From Phlegmacium glaucopus (taxonomy: Eukaryota; Basidiomycota; Agaricomycetes; Agaricales; Cortinariaceae): a stretch of DNA of 45,067 nt. Numbering within the stretch: the stretch's first letter is position 1; every line of letters begins with the position of its first letter. The position numbers and the translations under genes are program-made. The DNA is taken from contig MU130238.1 of NCBI GenBank assembly GCA_015039465.1, positions 173,587 to 218,653 on the forward strand, given 5' to 3'. Below are positions 21,288 to 32,450 of the stretch, one piece after another. The notes under the pieces are model-generated. The model searched no databases, was not told the DNA's origin, and worked only from the letters and a program-made list of their open reading frames with translations.

Positions 21288-23384
21288 GTGCCTATGTAGC
21301 ACAGTCAGAGGAAATCGCTGCAGCTAATGAAAGAAAACGTACAGCAAACATGATTTTTGTTTCATTTATTCCACCTTCTCCCATATCCATTACCCGTCGC
21401 TTGATACCATTTTGACCAGGCATTTTTAATGGTTGGGCGCAGTGCCTTGTGTACTCCATGAGCTTCTTGAACTCAGGCTTCTCTACTTTGTCAAACGGTT
21501 GATCACAAGCAACAACCCACTTGAGCAGCAACTCTTCGAATCGGGCTTGGTCCCAATCACCCTGTACCAGTGTTAACACTGAAAAAATCACAATTACTGA
21601 AATGAGAACTCACTAGTGCCTGTGCCTCTTGCTTCTCGAATGCACGGCGAATGCTCTCCAATTTTGCTTCCAAGTTCTTGATGTAATTTGTCGCAGTGCC
21701 CGGATTCAATTTTTTCTTTCCAGACGCAATGCTAATCTCTTCTTGTGTTATGGGATCGTCAACTGGTCGCTCCTTGAGCAAGGAATAGAAACTGTACATC
21801 GGTGGTGAACAAGATTAAATTTCCAATCAATGCTTGTAAGAGTAACAAGATCAGTAGTAGTTCAGACAGTGCGGCATTAATCCAAGAGATTTAAACTCAC
21901 CGTTGAGGCTACTCTTCATAGCCTTCGTAATCGTTAGAACCTTCCAGTTCCCATGGTAGCATTTGTAATGCCTGTCCCCAGAATTCCCAGCTTTCCCATT
22001 ACTACCAAGCTCAACCATTTCATAAAAATGGTAAATTGGATTTCGTTGTAACTGAACAGGAGTGAAAAAGTCAGTAAACATAGAATGGACTTGAAATAAG
22101 GGTTACCGTATTCATACATCTTTGGGTTTGTTCCTCTTGGCTGAACCTGTTGACCCAATCTCCTCAAGGATGAATAAGCTATCAAACGAGAGAGTCTGAG
22201 AGAGTCGCTGTGGGGTTTCATCATCTTCTACCTCTTCAAGTGTGGGTTGTTGATGGAGTCGGTGTGGGCACTTCCCAGAACCGCGCCCTGTGCTTGGAAT
22301 AGTTTTCGAGGGGAGCATCTCTGCTAACTATTGATTTAGAACAATGTTAGCTTTCGTAAATCTGGAGAGATAAATTTTACCTCAACATTAGTGGGAAGAG
22401 TACCCCGATTGTCATCCTCAGACGACTCAGAATCTGATTCTGTGCCACTAAAGTTGCCATCATCAGGGTCAGATGGAACACCATTGGTGGGAGTGACCCA
22501 TTGCTTCTTGCGAGGGTTTCTGTGGGACAATTTTATGGGTGCCTGTTTGGTCGGCCTTCCAAATTCATCGAGCATCTCTTCAGCAAGGGAAGAGGTCATT
22601 TTTCCAGTTTTTTTCAAACGAAGGCCACGTCCTAAAGCTGGATAAATTTGAATCTGTGAGTTACATATCACCAATAGCATAACATAAAAGTTGACCACTT
22701 ACCTGCAGTCTGGGCAAGCGAAGGTGGTGGTTGAATTGGCCGCTCATCACTTTCTGACTCATACCACATAATATCTTCTGCAGGTTTCAGGTTCCCAAGC
22801 GTGTTAAGAGTGGGCTGGTAAGCCATTTCATTGATATGAGGAGGGGTGAATCTTTGGATGTTCTGTGAAGACACGGCTCTGTTTCAAATATAGGTGTTCT
22901 ATAGGGTATCATAGCGACGGAAGCTTAAAAATTTCTAATTTTTTATCGAGGCTTTCTCCAGGGAGAAATTCAACACACATGCTCTTGAAACAGATCAGGA
23001 AATAGATACTAGTGGGCACCACCATGTGCTCAATAACATTTCAAATGCATTTTGCATCGCTAAACTCATCAGAGACATGAATTTATCTCCAATCTACCTC
23101 CGGCCTTTGCATCCGAGTATGCTCAACAGCATTCTAGACGCGTTCTGCATGGCCTAACTTATTGGAGACATGACTTCATGACCAAACGACCTCTGGACCT
23201 CGCATGGAAGTGAAGATTGACAACTCTAAGCGTAGTTCAAGTTTCAGATCTTTAGCGGTGTCAGCCTGGATTTTCAACCTTGCTAACATTTCCAGCAATC
23301 TGAGAATAGATATGCCACCCCAAGAGAGAGTGCCGTATAAGCCGTCGTTGCTGTATAGACACCGTCATCATACGGCTCTGATGC

Positions 23385-24583
23385 TGAACTTTACACTCCC
23401 CCACGTCTTCCTCCAGGAATCCGCACGGACTGCCCGGATTCCTCCAGGAATCCAGGAGGAATCCAGGAATTCCTGGTTAATGAGAATATTCCTGGAGGAT
23501 TCCTGGTGAATTCCTAGTAAATTCCTGGGATTCCTGGTTAATTCCTGGTTAATTCCTGGTGGATTCCAGATGAATTCCAGGTGAATTCCCAGGACTATTA
23601 TTTCTACACCATCATTTCAATCAAATTTTCTTAGTTTTTTTTGTCATACACATATTAATTTCTTTAATTTAATACTAACAACTCTACCCCTTAGTGAGGG
23701 GTAGCTATTATCATTTATAATTACTTATACATTGTTTAATCCTGAACTTTACACTCCCCCATATCTTCCTGCAGGAATCCAGGAATTCCTGATAAATGAG
23801 ATTATTCCTGGTGGATTCCTAGTAAATTCTTGGTGGATTCCTAGTATTCCTGTACTACCATTAAATATTATTTAAAGGTAAAATAGCAATACATAAGTTA
23901 ATTGTGATCCATACATATATAGGTTAACATCTATTAAAGGTGGCAATGCCTTACTGCCATTTGAATGTTGAACTTTGTTCAAGCTGTGAGGTGTGACACA
24001 TCTCAACAGCACTTTCTTTACAACCACAACTGTCACCAACCAGGAATCCACCAGGAATCACCAGGAACACTAGGAATCCAGCCAGAATTTACTAGAAATC
24101 CACCAGGAATAATCTCATTTGTCAGGAATTCCTGGATTCCTCCTGGATTCCTCCAGGATTCTGATGTGTCACATGTGGTCACATGATCAAACCTCGCAGC
24201 CTGAACAAAATTCAAAACTCAAATGGCAGCAAGGCATTGCCACCTTTAATATATGTTAACCTATATATGTATGAATTACAACTAACTTATGTATTTATAT
24301 TATACCTTTAAATATTAATAATAAATACTATTTAATGGTAGTACCAGGAATTCCAAGGATTCCTGGTGGATTCCTGGTGGATTAGTTCCTAGGAATTCCC
24401 GGATTCCTGGTGGATTCCTGGTACTCAAGGAAATTTATACCCGGATTAGGAAGAGCAAGGAATTGTCAATTTCAGGGGAAATCAGAGGAAATTGGCTGGT
24501 AGCAAATTCCTCCTGGAATCCTGGTATTCCTACCAGAAATGGCAGGAATCCTCCAGGAAGACGTGGGGGAGTGTAAAGACCTC
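23385..24583. mobile_element. Fold-back palindromic-array element B
   Basis: Outer ends are inverted: CTTTACACTCCCCCACGTC at 23389-23407 and its complement GACGTGGGGGAGTGTAAAG at 24560-24578. A direct CTCTGATGC flanks the element (23376-23384, 24584-24592), an 8-9 bp duplication. Inside, arrays of AGGAATTCCTGG-type palindromes (23410-23600, 23765-23850, 24040-24165, 24345-24560) alternate with AT-rich blocks. A second inward-facing end (CTTTACACTCCCCC, 23747-23760) marks a nested or tandem copy. Blocks at ~23870-24000 and ~24170-24310 are inverted copies of each other (for instance AGGTTAACAT versus ATGTTAACCT and GGTGGCAATGCCTT versus AAGGCATTGCCACC). It is noncoding and non-autonomous. Confidence 0.8.
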
Positions 24584-24712
24584 CTCTGATGCCACCGTTC
24601 TGTACCGTCAGCCGTCCCGTTATCATGACCATATTTTTTAAGATGGGATGGAGACGGCACATCCATATGGTAGCCGTATCAACCGTAAAAATGGCGCCGG
24701 CGTGCAGCCCTA

Positions 24713-24720
24713 CCTGCGCT
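24713..24720 (+). repeat. 8-bp target duplication, right (CCTGCGCT)
   Basis: Right partner of 18816-18823; defines the hAT-2 insertion. Confidence 0.9.
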
Positions 24721-25128
24721 TGTCCGGGATAGACCACAATTGACACACCCCCCGCATTTGGAACATCAGGGAGTGCGACACACTGAGTTTTTTGATGACA
24801 CGGTGTCGACAAATGGTCTACTGTGTGTTGCTGATGTCTCGAGGTGTGTCACTGATGGGTATGTCGCTGATGGGTATGTCGCGATAGTACATGGTGTGTC
24901 GAGGATCCCAAATCATTTGAGTGGACAGGTGTCGCCATCGCTGAAGTCCTTCCTGTTATGTAATCCTTAATCCTTGAAGACTGCCAAGTACCGTGACTTT
25001 AGTCTTCAAACTCAACTGTCGAAGTAGGCTTATCATGATTTCCCCTTGGTATAAAAGACATTATAATGGTGATTTTACCAGCAAGTACTTTGTGCAATGA
25101 AATTAAGAACAGCTGAGTACACAATTAT
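24721..25128. other. GTGTCG-rich spacer
   Basis: Contains repeated GTGTCG/GTGTGTCG/GACACG (24775-24905), also seen at 30610-30830 on the far side of the Mutator-like pseudogene. This may be the subterminal zone of a larger element spanning ~24.7-30.8 kb. No gene. Confidence 0.35.
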
Positions 25129-26500
25129 CTACTTTTCCGAGCCCAGATAATGAGAAGTTTTGACCCATTTCCGGCGTTTGTCCACTGGTAAGATATTGTC
25201 CTTGTCAAATTCGGCCCATAGTGACCGTTTTTCTCTGCCGACTCTCATAGGCTCAACATCAACTAATGTATTGGCAGGTAAAAGGTCAACTGGTGGGGAT
25301 GAACCCGGAACGGGGGGAAGGAGGACGTCAGGATAAACACCATACCAGTCATCGGATGGTGTGTATGCTGAATATTCGAATGGAAAACCAGAACCTTCAC
25401 TTTCCGAGGATATGGGGTAATTTGGAGTATTAACTTGACTGTCACTGAGATATCTGTGGCCAAAGTGGGAGTCGATGTTGACATTTACTTTGAATGGCGT
25501 GCTGCAAGCCATTATGTTTGAAAAAGATGTGTCCTCAGGTTCAGAATTGTAGTAATCATGCAAGGTAGAGCCTAGGTACGGCTCCATTTGTGTATGATCT
25601 TCTTGCTGAAAGGCTATTTAATTTAAGCTTATTAAAATGTGTATTATTTAGACAGGAGAATTGTGTACTGCCCCAGTCGGAAGAAAAGTCAGTAGCACAG
25701 GAGATATTGTCGCTGGGAGGTTCACAAGCTGAGAACAGGTTAAAGTTGGCAGCATTATCATCTGTATTTGCGTCTGGGTCATCTTCTTCTTCCTGTTTTT
25801 CTGAATTTGGAAAACAAAAGAAATATTGCGTCAGGAAACTCAGTGAAACCCAGAACCAATGCTGAACAGCTCACCAGCTACAGCATAGGCATCTTCATTG
25901 ACTCCACTTCGAATAAATCCTGCCAGTGCCGTCTCACTGAGACCGTTACCAGCTAGAGTTAGAACCGTTAGTACGATCTCGAAGACTAGTGAAAAAAATG
26001 CACATACAATTTTCATGAGAAACATGAATTGCCGAAACCCTCCCACAGGAGCTCGTGTCAGGTAAAAGCGATAACTTACCCTTCTTTGTCACTGTTCGTC
26101 GAGAAGCAGCAGAGCCAGCTATAGATGTCTTTTCGGCTGTGAGTGTTTGCTGAATGATGTTTGACTTGCACCGCAGCTCCTTCTCTTTGCTAATCTTTGC
26201 CCTAAGTTTGCTTGTTTGGTTGTAGAGGTCCACGCCCATGTTTTGCCGTGTTCCACCAGTCGAACTTATCAGAGCTTTGAGATCTTCTTTGCACTGATGC
26301 TGTACGATGAGGGAGTGCTGGCGAAACTCTTTCTTGCCCTCGATGCGCACTTGAATCGTGTCTGTGGTGCTTTGAATTTTGGCGGTCTCTCGAACCTTCC
26401 GGGCAGTAGAGGTCTGTCGTTGACTGGTCCGTACTTGCCGATGAAAGAGTTCAGTATGCGGTGATGTACCTGCGGTGGGGACAGACCGCAAGTAGTACAT
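25129..26500 (-). CDS. Unrecognised multi-exon acidic/Ser-rich protein
   Basis: I do not recognise this gene. A first exon from ATG 26500 to ~26082 (donor GTAAGT) encodes a basic, Gln/Lys/Arg-rich segment with coiled-coil-like composition. A short exon ~25950-25870 (ETALAGFIRSGVNEDAYAVA) ends at a GTGAGC donor. An exon from ~25802 (acceptor TTTCAG) begins with an acidic QEEEDDPDANTDDN run. The last exon runs from ~25612 (acceptor CCTTTCAG) to the stop at 25129, rich in Ser/Pro/Tyr/Asp and ending with a basic KDNILPVDKRRKWVK. Phase across all joins is plausible but unproven. It lies directly beside the R2 repeat, as does the unrelated gene at 38-39.7 kb, so it may be transposon cargo. Confidence 0.5.
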
Positions 26501-26519
26501 AGTTCGTGGGGTTGATGTA

Positions 26520-27215
26520 GTTCTCTTCGATAGGTGATAGTGAGGTTTTATGAGGTGCGAAGGTTTGCTTTAAAGTGCGAGATAATGTGCAGAAAAAGCG
26601 AAGTTTGCAGGATGATTTTGAAGGAGTGCAAGAGTAGCTTGGTACGACGTTCCAAAGGTGGGATCAAAACTGTGGTAATTTGTCCGTTTTCCTCTCTGCT
26701 TTACCTTACTTGCTACTGCTAATAATATAGTAACTAGCAAATAGCTAAGTGCAGAAAGGTGAAACAGAAATGTAAAGTGTGGGTAAAATCGGAGTCACAT
26801 GGGTCCGGTAATTTGGTAATGAAACATAGGAGATAAGAGCCAAATAAAGGAGACAAGATAAAAATAAAGGTGATGAGTAATACAGTCACCTGAGTGACCT
26901 TTGTTTGAGTCATGTTTAATGATTGCAAGAACAGCTGGCAACTGCAAATGATAATGCAAATGTTGGTGATGACTGCAAGCATCTGCGATGATCTGCAAGT
27001 GTTCTGCGATGAGCTGCGAGTATGTGCGAGTATGTGCAATGACCTGCAATGACCTGCAATGACCTGCAATGATCTGCAATGACCTGTGATGATCTGCAAG
27101 TATCCGCAACGATATGTGAGCATCCGTGAGTATACTGCAAAGGTTGTGAAACCGCAAAAATGGTGCGTTTACATCCCTAGACGTCTCCTGGGTCCTATCA
27201 GCGGGTTCTTCAGTA
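26520..27215 (+). repeat. Repeat R2, copy 1
   Basis: Diverged match to 40800-41495. Shared landmarks in order: GGGATCAAAACT, TACTTGCTAC, GAAACAG-AATGTAAA, GTCACATG-G-CC-GTA-TTTGGTAA, GTGATGAGTAA, TGACCT, then a GCGA/TGCAA array, CGCAAAAAT, GTTTAC, and GATCCTATCAGCG-like TCCTATCAGCG, where similarity stops. The stop suggests a true element boundary near 27205. Confidence 0.65.
26965..27125 (+). repeat. TGCAATGACC / TGCGA tandem array
   Basis: Units of about 10 bp, CTGCAATGAC or CTGCGATGA, repeated some 12 times. The corresponding place in R2 copy 2 (41300-41420) carries TGCGA-type units. Confidence 0.75.
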
Positions 27216-27330
27216 ATCCCGAACAAAGTGATTCCCTAACTTCGTCAGCAACTTGTTCGTCAATCAAGCGGGCACTATAAAAGCAAAAAAAAAAACATCA
27301 GGAAATTATTAGAAGAACTGTACTAGTATA

Positions 27331-30300
27331 TTAAAGGACCACAAACGCTTCAATCCCATCCACAAGTGGTAACTTGATACCGCTTATTGCATTAGTCCAA
27401 TGATGCTGCGACTCTCCAATGTTTGTGGTAGCAGGTATTAGTGGCCAGTGCTCCAGAAGAATCTTCGACTGGGATTTGAGGATGCATGGGATAATCCATT
27501 TACTCTTTATTTTATGGGTCCACCAATCTAGACGAGTCATTAAAATTGAGGTTCAAAATCTGGAATAAATGCCCCAGAAATCGAAATACCTTTGATCTTT
27601 TTTATCCCTAGGGCGTTAACAAGAATAGTGAATGATTCTAGTTCTTCTTCGGAGTCAATGTAAGGGAAATCCATGATTCTTTGATAATTGACAGCAGAGA
27701 CCAACCCTTTGAAGTCTAAGACAGCCCTATAGAAAGCTGGTACAGTGAATATCTCGGCGAAACTGAGTGAGTAATATAAGATACCTCTTTGAATGTGTAA
27801 AACAGAGCCTCAGGAAAAAGGCGAGCAGTTCTTCTGCTGTAGTGACACGGATATTGCTGAAATCAGGATCATGGGTCTTCATAATCGACTTTCCAGCTCC
27901 CAGAACCTGAGCAGCTTCCATATCTGCATTCATACACAACAGATTCCCTCCTGGTGAAAGCCTTTTAAAATGAAGTGGGGAGCCCGTTAATGATTCGGTG
28001 AGAGTGTGCAGTTCATCAAATAAACATTCATAATGAGCTGTATTGGCACTGTCAATATACACCCGAGCAATAGTAATTGCTAGAGTGGAAATTGATGTTC
28101 AGCAAATAATACAAGAAACATTGGGTGGTTTTCTTACCTCGTTGAACTGGCAGATAGTAAATCACCATTTCCCACTCGTTGAGAAGTAGGACACACTTAA
28201 AAGTTACATCACATTCAAATGAAGTCACCTCATGAACGAGTCCCAAAAGAAATGGAATGCAAGTAAATATAATGGTTCCTCCTCCAGGTGTATTAATGAA
28301 AGAGTGTATATATCAATCATCGCTGTCTTTTGTAAGATCTTTGCGGTACATTTTGTAGGCACCTGTGAGGAAATAAAAGCATTAGATACCATATCAAAGT
28401 TAGAAGAGAAAGAAACTGAAAAAATGCACCGGGAAGCCCAAGCCCTGCGGGGTGTGCTTTGCTCTTTACATCCTGGATAATCTCTTGCTTGATTCTAGCA
28501 TCGTACAATGAACTATTGTACTGGCTTGGTCTTTGACCACCAAGTAAGAGGTTCGTCGATGCTGCTTTTGAAACAATTTTAGCAGTGGCATTATCAGATC
28601 GAAATGAAACCTTACCTTGGTCCACTTTCTGCACAGTTGTACCAACGGTTCCTGCAGCATGCACACAGTCTCGATAGGCTGCTTTCGTCTCGAAAGAAGC
28701 TTTTGAAATACGAGGCATGGGATGGTTGTGCGGGATATTTCCTGGATAGACTCTCAGTGCAAATCGAAGGGTTTCGTCGACTGGAATGTAAAGGGTACAT
28801 CTGGCTGGGCATGGATAATTCTTTATTTCAGTGTGTGACAATGACACGCCGTTCTCAATATGTGGGTGGGCTTCATTCCGTCATCAGAAATACTTCAAAA
28901 CAGTAGAAATAAGGGACTCACGACAGAACCAAAGCTTTAAACCAACGTGAGCAGCAACGAAAAGGCTACATGGGTTTGTGTCCGTATTTCCAGCTAATGG
29001 GGTACCATTTAGAAGCTTGGCAAGAATATCTTCATCAATATCGTCTGGAATAGAATGGGCTTTGTGATCTTTCTTGAACCCTTTGCGCCACCCGCTACAA
29101 GCAATCCAGTATCTACGCCCCCGGCTTTGCTTGTCCTTTAGCTCATGGTTTCAGTATCTATTTGCGCTGACAAATTATGAAACTTGTACTTACCAATGAT
29201 TTTTCCTTCATTTTTGGGCCACCAGTGCACATTTTTCCATTCCCATTGATTGCCGTGCATTTTCCACGGCAGACGCTCAAAAATCTGACCATGTATTAAC
29301 AAACCTCACCTTAAATGTATAAAAACACAGGAAACTCACATAGCAGCTCGTTGTTCAATACTAGCGCGTTCATTCTCTCGAGTCTCGTGCTTTGCAATGA
29401 GGATGTTACTTCGGGTGGTAGGATCCAAATCGTAATGTTTGGTTTTAAGGAGTTTCGGATCTACTGCAGAGCATGCATAACAACCTTTACATGTCAAGCA
29501 AGAACGCCGACATTCGACTGTGGGATATCCTGGCTGGAAGCAAACACGTGCCCTTGAATCAGCAGTTCCAGTTCCACCTTTCCAAGAATCTTGATCCTGT
29601 GACGATAATAGTATTATTTAGTGACTACAAGTGTATGATGGAAATTTCAAAATATACCTTATTCTTCATCAAAGAATCTGGTCGCATGGATGCCAGGTCC
29701 GAGTCAGTGCTTTTTTTTGGACTTGAAAAAACTTGTTGTCTCAGAGATCAACGATGAATGCCGTTGGAACGTGGGGAATAGGCCAAACATTTGGTATTTC
29801 TGAAAGGTATTCCACCCTGTTGACCCGCAATTCTAAGGTCACCTGAAAAGGCTTGTCAATTCTGTGTGATGTGATTTCAGAATCTGTCCAAACTGTGTCT
29901 GATTCCTGCACGAATTTCAAAGGATCAAATGCTTCTAAATCAGAACTCCTTGAAGAAGGGATCCGAACTGCATAGTTTTCGCGCTCCTTGCCCATTGCTT
30001 TCTTCTTGACAACAACCTTAACATTTTGAACAGATGGGAGGGGCTCTTTCTTCACATTTTGCATGATTTTTTCATCTTCCGAGTCTGAAAGGATTTCAAT
30101 AACTTCCTTATCTATCACCATGCATGTTTCTGTCATCATGGCAGTATCCACATTTGGCTCAGGCTTCACCGAGATTGCCTCGACTTGTTCCGTTTTGAGA
30201 ACCAGGTGACTCGGAACGGCAGTGTGTCTACCTGAAAAATAAGCAGTTCATTTTGTCTGACATCAATAACATAAGATGAAATGAATTTCACACCTCCAAC

Positions 30301-30569
30301 TTGAGACTTCTCCAGAACCTCGGCAACAGCAACTCCAGACCTGGACCCCCGCCCTGCCATAAAGACTTTCAACTTCTCAACATTAATCCATTCATTATCT
30401 AAGAATATTTGAGGATTCTTGGATATGAAAGCATCTGGGAAGACCTGGTGCCAAATATTGATGTCAAATACATTGATGAGAGGAATGACATACATACAGA
30501 TTTACGGAACTCAATCACAAGGTATGTCGGGAGGTTGTCCACAAAGAGGTTGTCCGCTTCTGGGGACAT
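27331..30569 (-). pseudogene. Mutator-like transposase relative with Cys-rich module
   Basis: Start ATG 30569, at least eight short introns. N-terminal exons carry a SUMO-interaction-like EVIEILSDSEDEK (~30090). A Cys-rich zinc module follows: VECRRSCLTCKGCYACSAVD (~29520-29460). Then WKMHGNQWEWKNVHWWPKNE, RYWIACSGWRKGFKKDH, HNHPMPRISKASF (~28720), FECDVTFKCVL with a probable first catalytic Asp (~28215), GNLLCMNADMEAAQVLG with a probable second Asp (~27935), and C-terminal TTNIGESQHHWTN (~27420). The order fits basidiomycete Mutator-like proteins as I remember them; superfamily is inferred. Damage: an in-frame TGA at 29741-29743 and a one-base loss in the A8 tract at 29711-29718, which shifts the frame before DSLMKNK. 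Confidence 0.65.
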
Positions 30570-30872
30570 TTGGTGGGAGAGCACAATGTTTGACGCGTGT
30601 TCTTGAGACAGTGGCACAGTGGTTTCTCGCCCAACATGACACGATGTGCATACCCCACTGGTATTATTTGCTTATTGGACCCTGCCCGTGGCACCCCACT
30701 CTTTGCACAAGAGCGACACAGATCTTTAGTGTGTCGAACTCTTGCAGATGTGTAACAGATCCAGAAAATGTGTTGATGATAAGATTGTGGCTCAACACTG
30801 TGTCGAAGGTCAAGATCATGTGTCATCCATCTCATTTAGGTGTGTGGGTTGCATCTGGTACATCATCACGCT
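30570..30872. other. GACAC/GTGTC-rich flank
   Basis: Upstream of the Mutator-like pseudogene. Contains repeated GACAC and GTGTCG motifs in both orientations (about 30608, 30639, 30715, 30737, 30802) that echo those at 24.77-24.90 kb. No gene. Confidence 0.35.
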
Positions 30873-31440
30873 TGTCTGGGTGCTGCTTTGACCTCTCTTT
30901 CTCCCACCATGTTCAAATGAGCCCAGACGAGCTTCAAGCGCTCGTCTGGGCTCCTCCTTGACCTCTCTCTCATCCACTGAGTTAAAATGAGCCCAGATGA
31001 GCTTCAAGTGCTCATCTGGGCTCCTCTTTGACCTCTCTTTCACTAAAAACATTGCGCGGGGCCCAGATGAGCTACAACTGCTCATCTGGGCCCCTCCTTG
31101 ACCTCTCTTCCACCAACTACATTCAAACAAGCCCAGATGAGCTGCAAGCGCTCGTCTGGGCCCCTCCACCTCTCTTTCACCCACCACATTCAAACAAGCC
31201 CAGACGAGCTTCAAGTGCTCATCTGGGCCCCTCTTCAACTTCTCTTTTACCCACCACATTGCACAGGGCCCAGACGAGCTACAACTGCTTGTCTGGGCCC
31301 CTCCTTGACCTCTCTTTTACCCACCACATTGCACAGGGCCCAGACGAGCTACAACTGCTTGTCTGGGCCCCTCCTCGACCTCTCTTTTACCTACCACATT
31401 GCACAGGGCCCGGATGAGCTACAACTGCTTGTCAATAAAC
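30873..31440 (+). repeat. 70-bp tandem array of hairpin units
   Basis: Eight units starting at 30921, 30991, 31061, 31131, 31198, 31268, 31338 and 31408 (the last truncated), plus a degenerate half unit before. Each unit contains GCCCAGA(C/T)GAGC and, after 6-7 nt, its complement GCTC(G/A)TCTGGGC, so each can form an 11-12 bp stem. The rest of the unit is TTGACCTCTCTTTCACCCACCACATT-like. Open frames in both directions are repeat translations. Confidence 0.9.
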
Positions 31441-31724
31441 CTTCTGTCAGCTCCGGAGTCTATTAAGGACAGAAAGGAGTTTACTTCTCTGGTGTCGGTC
31501 GTCTCGATGCTGACTTTGAGTTCCAGTGATTTAGAGTCAGCATTGAGGGAGCCAATAGTGAACTTTTTCGGCAGGGTTCTTTCCCATCGGGGTCGGAACA
31601 CTTGGATTTTTTTTGGAATTTCTGATGTTTGTATGACTTGAATGTTTTCAGCTGTCTTGTCTATTTCATCAATGCTATCTACATGTAAAACAGAGAACCA
31701 GTTGGTCATTGACAGTGAGGGCAT
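31419..31724 (-). pseudogene. Retropepsin-type protease fragment of an LTR element
   Basis: Frame from ATG 31724 with an acidic N-terminal part and then LIDSGADRRFIDKQ, matching the D-S-G-A active-site signature of Ty3/Gypsy aspartic proteases and the following F-I-D/S segment. The frame is cut five codons later by the hairpin tandem array. Neither the second protease half nor a reverse transcriptase follows. To the right the Gypsy element begins within a few bases. Function as protease is impossible in this fragment. Confidence 0.5.
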
Positions 31725-32371
31725 GCAGTGTTAAGTTTAAAACAAGGAAGTCACGTCGGAGTTACTCCGGAACGGACGGAACAGAACCGGAACAGTAAGC
31801 GGAAAGGACGTTGGCCTCAGCATGTGTGCTGTGCCGCCCAGCTCCTAAGGTGTCCTGATTTTGGAACGGAAGAAGAAGTAATAAGACGGAAGACCTCAGT
31901 GACTTAGAGGATGAACAAGAGGAGGAAACAAAGTTGATATTCGAACTGCGGGAAAACATACAAGTTCGAGTACTTTAAATATAAAAGGAATTGCAACCGA
32001 AATATAGAATATAAATATAAGTGCTGCGTTCTGCTCCCGGAAAAGGTCCTGCATTCTTGGGTGAATAATCCATGGCTGGTGTGCTGACTGATAGTGGGAA
32101 AGTGATGACAAAGGAATAGTTGTTATGACAAAGGTGTGGTAAGGGGTTTGGGATATCGTCGGAAGAGTCGGAATGATACGGAGAAGTCTCGGAGTCGGAC
32201 GTAGGAGGAGTAGAGTCGGAGACAAGGGAAAGTACTGGAACGGAGTACGGACTACCGGAAACAACTCCGTCGGAGTCGGACCGGAGTAACGTGTGACAGA
32301 ATGTAACAGTACCTCCCTGTCAAGGCCGAGACCCTCGAGGCCACGTGATGGTCCGTGCGAGGTTGGCGTGG

Positions 32372-32378
32372 TATAAAG
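32372..32378 (+). promoter_or_regulatory. TATA box of the opposite-strand gene
   Basis: TATAAAG, 79 bp upstream of ATG 32451, with a CACGTG at 32343-32348 nearby. Position fits a core promoter for a capped transcript with a ~45-nt leader. Confidence 0.5.
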
Positions 32379-32450
32379 ACCGTCGGAGACTGGTGATGAC
32401 TCTTCACTTCGGTTAACTTCCCCAAAACCACATCCTCTAAAACAACCATC

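Larger units (their letters stand above)
19031..22826 (-). pseudogene. hAT-2 transposase, broken by frameshift and LTR
   Basis: Probable start ATG 22826; stop at 19031-19033. The N-terminal region is Ser/acidic with a PIKLSHRNPRKK basic patch. A Cys/His stretch GDRHYKCYHGNWKVLTITK (~22000) is BED-like. It is followed by CDQPFDKVEKPEF (~21500), SISLDAWTSSNMYAFLAVV (~21000), LIDFRELIGEHTGENMAEVV (~20850), MMDNASNNDTLIDG (~20650), DVKTRWSSTHEML (~20120), NPLEWWW (~19310) and the C-terminal SAVAVERIFSGGRDTISLRR (~19120). A one-base frameshift lies near 20614, where EKRC and EKNGIFFNALW are in different frames across an A7 tract. A 255-bp solo LTR occupies an exon at its splice acceptor. The copy cannot encode a full transposase. 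Confidence 0.85.
18824..24712 (-). mobile_element. hAT-2 DNA transposon with complete ends
   Basis: The 5889-bp element is bounded by inverted TAGGGCTGCAC (18824-18834 and 24702-24712). A perfect 8-bp duplication CCTGCGCT lies outside, the length expected for hAT superfamily. Subterminal ACGGTTACGGT-type repeats occur at 18845-18975 and 24595-24690. It contains a transposase on the minus strand, a solo LTR (21033-21287) and a fold-back element (23385-24583). The last two must have inserted after hAT-2 landed. The host sequence before insertion can be read as ...ATTCTGTTG CCTGCGCT TGTCCGG. Confidence 0.9.

Noticed and set aside
30816..31466. Frames of repeated PDELQ / DEHLK units
   Set aside because: Translations of the 70-bp hairpin array in several frames on both strands; no codon-level constraint visible.
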